NCBI RefSeq assembly: GCF_039769985.1
Contig: NZ_JBDNCH010000002.1
Coordinates: forward strand, 2,542,001-2,606,000
Origin: Ponticoccus litoralis
GTDB lineage: Bacteria; Pseudomonadota; Alphaproteobacteria; Rhodobacterales; Rhodobacteraceae
Direction: 5' to 3'
Length of the DNA stretch: 64,000 nt
Shown here: positions 46,764-53,789 of the stretch, piece after piece
Numbering within the stretch: position 1 is the stretch's first letter
Layout: each line of letters starts with the position of its first letter
Notes under the pieces: generated by a model
Told to the model about the DNA's origin: nothing
What the model saw: the letters and a program-made list of their open reading frames with translations, nothing else
Database searches by the model: none
Made by a program: the position numbers and the translations under genes

Positions 46764-46788
46764 AACGCGGATCGCGCGGAATGGTTCC
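46764..46788 (-). promoter_or_regulatory. EcfG promoter of the amidoligase operon
   Basis: On the minus strand GGAAC (46788-46784), 17 bases ending in C, GTT (46766-46764), i.e. GGAAC-N16-CGTT. It precedes the holin-like gene at 46681. Confidence 0.78.
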
Positions 46789-46897
46789 GCCAAACCCTTG
46801 AAAAATCTGTTCCATGCGCCCGGTCCCCGCGACAAGCCCGTCGGCAAGGGCGCGGCGGCTCGGTCAGCGCTAGCCCCTGCGTGGCGGAAAGGGGGCG

Positions 46898-47584
46898 TCA
46901 GACCCCCAGGTAGCGCGTCGTCTCTTCCGGGGTCAGCCTGTCCAGCGGCCCGGTCCACTCGGACCGGCCCCGGCTGAGGATCACCGCGCGGTCGGCGACC
47001 TGCGCAAGCTCCTTCAGCGACTTGTCGACGATCAGGATGGCCATGCCGGTCTCGCGTTTCAGCCGGGACAGGGCGGTCCAGATCTCTTGCCGGATCATCG
47101 GCGCCAGACCCTCTGTCGCCTCGTCCAGAACCAGCAGGCGCGGGTTCGTCATCAGCGCCCGCCCGATGGCCAGCATCTGCTGCTCGCCGCCGGACAGCGA
47201 GCGGGCCACCTGCCCGGACCGCTCGGCCAGCCGCGGGAACAGCGCGGTGACCGCCGCGCGGTCCCACGGCCCGGGGCGGGCGGCGGCGGTCAGGTTCTCG
47301 GTCACGGTCAGGTCCGCGAAGCAGCGCCGCCCCTCGGGCACCAGCCCGATGCCCAGCCGCGCCGCCTGATGCGGCTTCAGGCGCGACAGGTCCCGGTCGG
47401 CGAAGCGCAGGGTGCCGGAGGCGGGCAGCAGGCGGCAGAGGCTGCGGATGGTCGTGGTCTTGCCCATGCCGTTGCGCCCCATAAGCGCCAGCACCTCGCC
47501 CTCGGCGATGTCGAAGGACACGGAAAACAGCGCCTGGCTGGCGCCGTAGAAGGCGGCAAGGTCGCGCACGGTCAGAAGCGTCAC
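46898..47584 (-). CDS. livF: branched-chain amino acid-type ABC transporter ATPase LivF
   Basis: A 228-residue ATPase with Walker A MGRNGMGKTT (about residues 36-45), the LivF-typical GLVPEGRRCFADLTV, signature LSGGEQQML and Walker B LLVLDEATEGLAP. GTG at 47584 overlaps the stop of livG (GTGA). Pairs with LivG to energise LivHM. The substrate could be branched-chain amino acids, amides or urea; the sequence alone does not decide. Confidence 0.88.
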   Translation of the reverse strand: MTLLTVRDLAAFYGASQALFSVSFDIAEGEVLALMGRNGMGKTTTIRSLCRLLPASGTLRFADRDLSRLKPHQAARLGIGLVPEGRRCFADLTVTENLTAAARPGPWDRAAVTALFPRLAERSGQVARSLSGGEQQMLAIGRALMTNPRLLVLDEATEGLAPMIRQEIWTALSRLKRETGMAILIVDKSLKELAQVADRAVILSRGRSEWTGPLDRLTPEETTRYLGV

Positions 47585-48330
47585 GATGCATCCCCCAGGT
47601 AGGCCTCGCCCACGGCCCGGTCGGCGCGGATCTCGGCGACGGTGCCCGAGGCGATGACCTTGCCGTAGACCAGCACGGAAATCCGGTCCGCAAGGGCAAA
47701 GACCGCGTCCATGTCGTGTTCGACCAGCAGGATCGGCGCCTCGGCGCGCAGCCCGTCCAGCAGGCCTGTCAGCATGGCAGAGCCCTCGGTCCCGAGGCCC
47801 GCCATGGGCTCGTCCATGACAAAGGCGCGGGGCGACAAGGTCAGGGCGACCGCGACCTCCAGCAGCCGCCGCTGCCCGTGCGACAGATCGGCGGCCCGGG
47901 TGGCGGCCTGCGCCTCCAGCCCGACCCGCGCCAGCGCCGCCTCGGCCCGCGCGCGCAGGGAACGGTTGCGCAGGACCGGGCGGAAGGGATGCCACGCGGC
48001 CCCGGCGGCCCCCACGGCGCCCAGCAGCACGTTTTCCAGCACGCTGTCCTCCAGCGCCAGACGGCTGACCTGGAAGGTCCGCGCCAGCCCGGCGCGGGCG
48101 CGGGCCGGCGCGGCCTGGGCCGTCACATCGCGGCCCGCCAGCCAGACCGACCCTGCGTCCGGCGCCAGCGTGCCGCAGATCTGCGCGATCAGGGTCGACT
48201 TGCCGGCGCCGTTGGGCCCGATCACCGCATGGATCTCGCCGGGGCGCAGGGTGATCGACACCCCGTCCGTCGCCGTCAGGGCGCTGAAGCGGCGCACCAG
48301 CCCGCGGGTTTCCAGAACCGGCTCAGCCAT
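47581..48330 (-). CDS. livG: branched-chain amino acid-type ABC transporter ATPase LivG
   Basis: A 249-residue ATPase with Walker A GPNGAGKST (about residues 38-46), the LivG-specific LARTFQVSRL, signature LSHGQRRLLEV and Walker B FVMDEPMAGL. The frame is intact. It overlaps livM by eight bases upstream and livF by four downstream. Part of the leftward binding protein-livH-livM-livG-livF operon. Confidence 0.9.
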   Translation of the reverse strand: MAEPVLETRGLVRRFSALTATDGVSITLRPGEIHAVIGPNGAGKSTLIAQICGTLAPDAGSVWLAGRDVTAQAAPARARAGLARTFQVSRLALEDSVLENVLLGAVGAAGAAWHPFRPVLRNRSLRARAEAALARVGLEAQAATRAADLSHGQRRLLEVAVALTLSPRAFVMDEPMAGLGTEGSAMLTGLLDGLRAEAPILLVEHDMDAVFALADRISVLVYGKVIASGTVAEIRADRAVGEAYLGDAS

Positions 48331-49307
48331 GGGTCCGCGCCCGCCCGGCGATCAGCCCGATCAGCCCGCCCCTGCCGAACAGCACGACCAGCAGCAGGAT
48401 CAGCCCGAACCAGATGTGCCAGAACTCGGTGACCCCGCCCAGTACATGCTCCAGCACCACGAAGACCACGGCGCCGACCACCGGCCCGAACAGCCGCGCC
48501 GTGCCGCCGAGGATGACGAAGACGATCAGCTCGCCCGACAGCTGCCAGCTGAACATCGACGGCGAGACGAAGCGGTTGAGGTCGGCGTAAAGCGCCCCCG
48601 CCAGCCCGGTCACCGCGCCCGACAGGGTGAAGCCCGCCAGCCGCAGCCGGTAGGGATCCAGCCCCACCGCCTGCGCCCGCTCGGGCGCCTGCCGCGCGGC
48701 GTTCAGGGCCAGTGCCGAAGGCGGAGCGGCGCAGCAGGGCGGTCAGGCCCAGCACCAGCAGCAGCGCCCCGAGGCACAGCCCGTAGAACTGGATCGGCAC
48801 CAGCGTGTTCAGCCCGGGAAAACCGTTCCGCAGGTAGATCGACATGCCGTACTCACCGCCATAGGTGCCCCAGCTGATGGTGAAGAAATAGAACATCTGC
48901 CCGAAGGCCAGCGTGATCATGATGAAATAGACGCCGCCCGTGCGCAGGCTCAGAAGCCCGATCAGGAAGGCCGCCAGCCCCGAGGCCGCCACGGCCACCA
49001 GCCAGATCACCGGCATCGACTTCGTTCCCGGCACCATAAGGGGCCACTCGGCCACCGGTGTGTAACTCTGCGCGTGGAAGGCAAGGATGCCCATGGCGTA
49101 GCCGCCGATCCCGAAGAAGGCCGCATGGCCCAGCGAGACCATCCCGCCGATCCCCAGCGCGATGTTCAGCCCCACGGCGGCCAGCGCAAGGATCGCCGCC
49201 CGCGTCGCCAGCGTGACGGTGAAGGGCTCGTCCGACAGATGCGCCCAAAGCGGCACCGCCACCAGCCCCAGCAGGATCGCGGCATTCAACAGCGTCTCTC
49301 GGCTCAT
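48323..49307 (-). CDS. livM: branched-chain amino acid-type ABC transporter permease LivM, one frameshift
   Basis: A 327-residue permease after correction, with about ten hydrophobic segments. The conserved region GIGGMVSLGHAAFFGIGGY (residues about 48-66) is diagnostic. The C-terminal third (QAVGLDPYRLRLAGFTLSG, GLAGALYADL) is in another frame; the break is at CCAGTG (48709-48714), where one base less restores the conserved FGR/ALNAARQAPERAQ coupling loop. ATG at 49307. Lies 185 bases behind livH with a dispersed repeat in between. Confidence 0.85.
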
Positions 49308-49353
49308 ACCCGCGCCTCTCCTGCAGCAAGGCCCTTGTCGAAGCGCCGCCCGC

Positions 49354-49410
49354 TTTCTTCTGTCCGAAAATATCCCGGGGGGGCTGCGCAGGAGCGGGGG
49401 CAGCGCCCCC
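49354..49410 (-). repeat. dispersed intergenic repeat, copy 4
   Basis: On the minus strand: a self-complementary GGGGGCGCTGCCCCC block (49396-49410) followed by CCCGGGATATTTTCGGACAG and AGAA (49354-49379). It lies between livH and livM within an operon and closely resembles copy 1 near rfbD. Confidence 0.65.
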
Positions 49411-49491
49411 TCCAACCGCTGCCGGACAGCGCCGGGCACGCGGAGGGCAGGGAAACGCACCCCAAGCGGCCCGCGCCACGCACCAAACCCC

Positions 49492-50412
49492 TCATGCCCG
49501 CGCTCCGAACAACCCGGTGGGTTTCCAGATCAGAACCCCCGCCATCAGCACGTAGATCGCCATGGCCGCCAGAGCGCCGCCGGTCTGGGTTGCCTCGGCG
49601 GGCGGCAACACCAGCTTGAAGAGTTCCGGCAGGAAGAGCCCGCCCAGCGTGTCCGTCAGCGCCACGAGGATCGCGCCCACCAGCGCGCCGCGGATCGAGC
49701 CGATGCCGCCGATCACGATGGTCACGAAGGCCAGGATCAGCACCGGCTCTCCCATGCCCACCTGCACCGATTGCAGGACACCCACCAGCGCCCCCGCCAG
49801 CCCCGCCAATGCCGCCCCCAGCGCGAAGACCAGCGTGTAGAGCCGGTCGATATCCACCCCCAGCGCCGCGATCATCTCGCGGTCGTTCTCTCCGGCGCGG
49901 ATCTGCACGCCCAGCCGGGTGCGGTCGATCAGCCAGAACAGGCCCGCCGCCACCACAAGGCCGACCAGGATCAGCGTCAGCCGGTAGAGCGGATACTGGA
50001 TGCCGCCCGGCAGGGTGACGGGACCGGACAGCGCCGCGGGCACGTCGAGGTACAGCGGGAAGGAGCCGAAGAGCCAGCGCGTGCCCTCGGAGAAGATCAG
50101 GATCAGGGCGAAGGTGGCCAGGACCTGGTCGAGGTGGTCGCGGGCGTAGAGACGGCGGATCACCACCCGCTCGATCAGCGCACCCGTGGCCGCCGCCCCC
50201 GCGAGCGCCGCCACCAGCCCCAGCAGGAAGGATCCCGTCGCCGCGGAAACCGCCGCCGCGCAGAAGGCGCCGACCATGTAAAGCGAGCCATGGGCAAGGT
50301 TGATCAGCCCCATGACGCCGAAGATCAGCGTCAGGCCGGCGGCCATGAGGAACAGCATGATGCCGGATTGCAGGCCGTTTAGGACCTGCTCGGCGAATAG
50401 GGTCAGGGTCAT
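49492..50412 (-). CDS. livH: branched-chain amino acid-type ABC transporter permease LivH
   Basis: A 306-residue permease with about eight hydrophobic segments. LIFGVMGLINLAHGSLYMVG (residues about 30-49) is the LivH hallmark; GAALAGLAGALVGVLQSV and VIGGIGSIRGALVGA are the further conserved segments. ATG at 50412 was chosen over an upstream in-frame ATG at 50454 that would lie next to the palindromes. The frame is intact. It is separated from the binding-protein gene by two strong stem-loops. Confidence 0.9.
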   Translation of the reverse strand: MTLTLFAEQVLNGLQSGIMLFLMAAGLTLIFGVMGLINLAHGSLYMVGAFCAAAVSAATGSFLLGLVAALAGAAATGALIERVVIRRLYARDHLDQVLATFALILIFSEGTRWLFGSFPLYLDVPAALSGPVTLPGGIQYPLYRLTLILVGLVVAAGLFWLIDRTRLGVQIRAGENDREMIAALGVDIDRLYTLVFALGAALAGLAGALVGVLQSVQVGMGEPVLILAFVTIVIGGIGSIRGALVGAILVALTDTLGGLFLPELFKLVLPPAEATQTGGALAAMAIYVLMAGVLIWKPTGLFGARA

Positions 50413-50452
50413 CGTCTCATTCCGGGTGGCCCGCCGGAACCCCGGCGGGGCC

Positions 50453-50495
50453 AAAATCCTTCGAAGGATTTTTCAAATTCCTTCCAGGGAATTTG
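50453..50495. repeat. two adjacent palindromes between the binding-protein gene and livH
   Basis: AAAATCCTTCGAAGGATTTT (50453-50472) is a perfect 20-base palindrome; CAAATTCC (50474-50481) pairs with GGAATTTG (50488-50495). Five T follow the first stem on the plus strand and four T its minus-strand equivalent, so partial termination after the binding-protein gene is plausible. Confidence 0.75.
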
Positions 50496-50499
50496 CGGC

Positions 50500-51639
50500 T
50501 CACATCTTGCACTGGTCGAGATAGGCGTTGTCGCGGTCCTCGATGGCGGTCTCGACGATCTTGTTGGTCAGCAGGTCGCCTTCCTTGATCACCTCGCGCA
50601 CATAGATGTCCTGGATCGGGTGATTGTTCGCCGCAAAGGAGAAATCGCCCCGGACAGAGGCGAAATCCGCCGCCTTCAGCGCCGCGCGGAAGCCATCGGC
50701 ATCCTCCGGTCCGGCACTGTCCAGCGCCGAGAGCAGCAGGTTCGCGGTGTCATAGCCCTGCGCCGCGTAGATCGAGGGCAGGCGGTCGTATTTCTCCTCG
50801 AAGGCCGCCACGAAGGCGGTGTTGGCCGCGTTGTCGAGGTCCTTGGACCAGGACGAGGTGTTCTTCACCCCCAGCGCCGCGTCTCCCACCGCCTGCAGGA
50901 TGCCCTGATCGAACGAAAACGCCGGCCCGATCAGCGGCAGGTCCACACCCGAATCCGCGTATTGCTTCAGGAAGGAGATGCCCATGCCGCCGGGCAGGAA
51001 GAAGAAGACCGAATCCGCCCCCGAGGCGCGGATCTGCGCGATCTCGGCGGCATAGTCGGTCTGGCCCAGCGTGGTGTAGATCTCGCCCGCAAGCGCGCCC
51101 TCGTAGAAGCGCTTGAAGCCGTTCAGGCTGTCATGGCCCGCCGGGTAGTTGGGCGCGAGGATGAAGGGCTTGGTGAAGCCCGCCTTGGCCACATAGGCAC
51201 CCGCGCCCTCGTGCAGGTTGTCGTTCTGGTAGGAGACCGAGAAGAAATTCGGGTTGCAGCCCGGGCCGGCCAGCTGCGCGGGCGCGGCGTTGGTGGACAG
51301 GTAGAACAGCCCCTGCGCCGTCGCGGCGGGCACCACGGCCATGGCGAGGTTCGACCAGACGATGCCGGTCAGCACGTCGACCTTGTCGGACTGGATCATC
51401 TTGTCGGCCAGCTGCACCGCGATCTCGGGCTTCTGTTGGTCGTCCTCGATCACCACCTCGACGTCGTCGCGGCCCGCGCCCTCGATCGCCAGCATGAAGC
51501 CGTCGCGGGTGTCGATGCCCAGACCGGCGCCGCCGCCGGAAAGGGTGGTGATCATGCCGACCTTGACCTCGGCAGAGGCGGTGGCGGCGGTCAGCGCGGC
51601 AAGGGCCGTGCCCAGGGCAAGGCTGCGGAATGTGGTCAT
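50500..51639 (-). CDS. ABC transporter substrate-binding protein (LivJ/amide-type)
   Basis: A 379-residue periplasmic binding protein with a signal peptide (residues 1-23, TASA). The mature start VKVGMITTLSGGGAGLGID and the later FFLPGGMGISFLKQYADSG place it in the Peripla_BP_6 (LivJ-like) family. The frame is intact. It is the first gene of the leftward operon and ends five bases from a pair of palindromes. Ligand not decided; an Lrp-type RAM protein gene is next upstream. Confidence 0.9.
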   Translation of the reverse strand: MTTFRSLALGTALAALTAATASAEVKVGMITTLSGGGAGLGIDTRDGFMLAIEGAGRDDVEVVIEDDQQKPEIAVQLADKMIQSDKVDVLTGIVWSNLAMAVVPAATAQGLFYLSTNAAPAQLAGPGCNPNFFSVSYQNDNLHEGAGAYVAKAGFTKPFILAPNYPAGHDSLNGFKRFYEGALAGEIYTTLGQTDYAAEIAQIRASGADSVFFFLPGGMGISFLKQYADSGVDLPLIGPAFSFDQGILQAVGDAALGVKNTSSWSKDLDNAANTAFVAAFEEKYDRLPSIYAAQGYDTANLLLSALDSAGPEDADGFRAALKAADFASVRGDFSFAANNHPIQDIYVREVIKEGDLLTNKIVETAIEDRDNAYLDQCKM

Positions 51640-51673
51640 GTCTGTTTCCCCGTTGTTCTATGTCCTGCGCCGG

Positions 51674-51910
51674 TCAGAAGGCGCGGAAGGTCAGTGTCGT
51701 CAGGGTCCGTTCGATCCCGGCGATGTCCAGAAGGTTGTCGTTGATGAACTTGCCCACGTCATCCCCGGCGGGGATGTAGAGCTTCAGCAGAAGGTCGAAT
51801 TCGCCGCTGGTCGAATAGAGTTCCGAGTGGATCTCGCGCAGCGTGATGTCCTTGGCGACGCGATAGGCGGTGCCGGGTGTGCACCGGATCTGGACGAAAA
51901 CGCAATTCAT
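51674..51910 (-). CDS. stand-alone Lrp/AsnC ligand-binding (RAM) domain protein
   Basis: A 78-residue protein consisting only of the Lrp/AsnC effector (RAM) fold: VFVQIRCTPGTAYRVAKDI, then HSELYSTSGEFDLLLKLYIP (the conserved G-x-x-D-x-x-L) and TLTTLTFRAF. No DNA-binding helix-turn-helix is present, and none is seen just upstream. Stand-alone RAM proteins can bind amino acids or form mixed oligomers with full-length Lrp proteins. It lies 34 bases ahead of the importer binding-protein gene and may share its transcript. Confidence 0.85.
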   Translation of the reverse strand: MNCVFVQIRCTPGTAYRVAKDITLREIHSELYSTSGEFDLLLKLYIPAGDDVGKFINDNLLDIAGIERTLTTLTFRAF

Positions 51911-52115
51911 AAGGGCCTCCCTGCGGCTTGCGGCCTGAATTGACCCGAAAACGGCGCGCGAATCCAGCCCCTTGCGGCGTGAAGTTTGCCTCTGCCCTGC
52001 CGCCGCCCTGTCCGGCCCGTCCGGCGGTCGCCGCTTTCCGGCACCTCGACGCGGCTGGGCCTTGCGCCCCGGGGCGGGGCGGATCAGCATGGGCCGCGAC
52101 ACCGGGGAGGGATCG

Positions 52116-52967
52116 ATGACGGATGACGGCGTGTTGTCGCGCACGAAATGCGCGCTGGGAGAGGGACCGCTGTGGCACCCCGAGCGGCAGACGCTGTTCT
52201 GGTTCGACATCCTCGGCCACCGGCTGTTCGAGCATGACGGCACCGCAGAGCGGTCATGGCCGCTGGATCGTGCCGCCTCTGCCGCGGGCTGGGTGGACCG
52301 GGACCGGCTGCTGATCGCGACCGAGACGGACCTCTGCCTGTTCGATCTCGCGACCGGGAAGGCAGACAGCCTTGTGCCGCTGGAGGCCGACAACCCGGGC
52401 ACCCGGTCGAACGACGGGCGGGCGGATCCCTATGGCGGCTTCTGGATCGGCACCATGGGCCACGCGGGCGAGGCGGGCGCGGGGGCCATCTACCGATACC
52501 ACCGGGGTGAACTGCGGGTGCTCTATCCCGGCATCAGCATTCCCAACGCCACCTGTTTCTCGCCGGACGGGCAGTTTGCCTTCTTTACCGACCTGCCCAC
52601 GGGGGTGATCCAGCGCGTTGCCCTCGATGCCGAGGGCTGGCCCAAGGGCACCCCCTTTCCATGGCTGGATCTGAGCGGCGAGGGGCTGAACCCGGACGGC
52701 GCGGTGATCGATGCGCAGGGCAACCTGTGGTCGGCGCAATGGGGGGCGGGCCGGGTGGCCTGCTACGACCCGGAGGGCCGCTTTCTTCGGGCGCTGGATC
52801 TGCCGACCCCGCAGACCACCTGCCCGGCCTTTGGCGGGGCAGAGCTGTCCCGGCTGTTCGTGACATCGGCGGCAGAGGGGCGCCCGGCAGAGGACCGGCT
52901 GGCAGGTTGTACCTTCACGCTGGAGCCGGGCCTGCGCGGGCAGGCCGAACACCGGGTGATCCTGTGA
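52116..52967 (+). CDS. SMP-30/gluconolactonase family lactonase
   Basis: A 283-residue six-bladed propeller enzyme that would hydrolyse a sugar lactone. It begins KCALGEGPLWHPERQTLFW (conserved metal Glu), followed by RSNDGRADPYGGFWIGTMG (Asn/Asp ligands), ISIPNATCFSPDG and LNPDGAVIDAQGNLW (Asp). I chose ATG 52116 with GGGGAGGGATCG upstream; an in-frame extension upstream lacks family similarity. No sugar dehydrogenase gene adjoins it. The frame is intact. Confidence 0.9.
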   Translation: MTDDGVLSRTKCALGEGPLWHPERQTLFWFDILGHRLFEHDGTAERSWPLDRAASAAGWVDRDRLLIATETDLCLFDLATGKADSLVPLEADNPGTRSNDGRADPYGGFWIGTMGHAGEAGAGAIYRYHRGELRVLYPGISIPNATCFSPDGQFAFFTDLPTGVIQRVALDAEGWPKGTPFPWLDLSGEGLNPDGAVIDAQGNLWSAQWGAGRVACYDPEGRFLRALDLPTPQTTCPAFGGAELSRLFVTSAAEGRPAEDRLAGCTFTLEPGLRGQAEHRVIL

Positions 52968-53247
52968 CCGCCGCTGCCCTGAAGTGCCCCCGCCGGTCCG
53001 GTCGGTCCGGCGCCGGGGGCCCGGCGCCGGGGGTGGCCTGCCCACCGGCTGCCCCGTTCCGGGGGCCGGGCCGGTCCCATGCCTATCCGGCGACCCGGCG
53101 CCCCGGTGGCGGGCAGCGCGGCGCGGCTCTGCCCGGGCGCGTCTGGGCCGGTCGGCTGCGGGACGGGGCCGCTGGCCCGCGCCGTCGCTGCGCCGGTGCA
53201 GGGGATCTGGCGGGCTGCGGCGGGCAGGTCAGAGGACGGGGGCGCAG

Positions 53248-53730
53248 ATGACGGACCATCACGGCGATGCCCGGAGACCGGGGGAGATTCTCGCCGACCT
53301 GCCAGAGGCGACCGACGCGGGGCTGCGCTTTGTCGGCGTGATCCGCACGCCCTTTGCCACCCGGGCCGATTGCCCGCGGCGCGGCGACGCAGAGCAGGGG
53401 CCGGACTGCCGGATCGAGGTGGCCGCGCTTTATGAGCCCGCTCTTCTGGCGGTCGAGGATCACGCGCGGATCGAGGTGCTGTACTGGCTGCACGAGGCGC
53501 GGCGGGACCTGCTGACCCAGTCGCCGAAGTCCGACGGGGCGCAGCGGGGCACCTTCTCGTTGCGCTCGCCCCTGCGGCCGAACCCGATCGGGACGTCGAT
53601 CGTCACGCTTCTGCGGCGCGAGGGGCGCGTGCTGGTGGTGCGGGGGCTGGACTGCCTCGACGGGACGCCGCTGCTGGACCTGAAGCCCGCGCGCTGCGGC
53701 TACGCGGTGGTGGCGCCGGACAAGGCCTGA
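53248..53730 (+). CDS. trmO: tRNA (N6-threonylcarbamoyladenosine(37)-N6)-methyltransferase TrmO
   Basis: A 160-residue TsaA/VirR-family enzyme that methylates t6A37 of some tRNAs using S-adenosylmethionine. Signatures: FVGVIRTPFATRADCPRRG at the N-terminus, YEPALLAVEDHARIEVLYWLHEA, FSLRSPLRPNPIGTS (the SPxRPNPIG motif) and LDCLDGTPLLDLKP. The frame is intact. It is separated from the lactonase gene by 280 bases without recognised features. Confidence 0.93.
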   Translation: MTDHHGDARRPGEILADLPEATDAGLRFVGVIRTPFATRADCPRRGDAEQGPDCRIEVAALYEPALLAVEDHARIEVLYWLHEARRDLLTQSPKSDGAQRGTFSLRSPLRPNPIGTSIVTLLRREGRVLVVRGLDCLDGTPLLDLKPARCGYAVVAPDKA

Positions 53731-53789
53731 GCCGGGCGCCGGTCAAGGCAGGCGGCATCGGCTGGGGCCCATCCGGTGCCGCACCGGGT

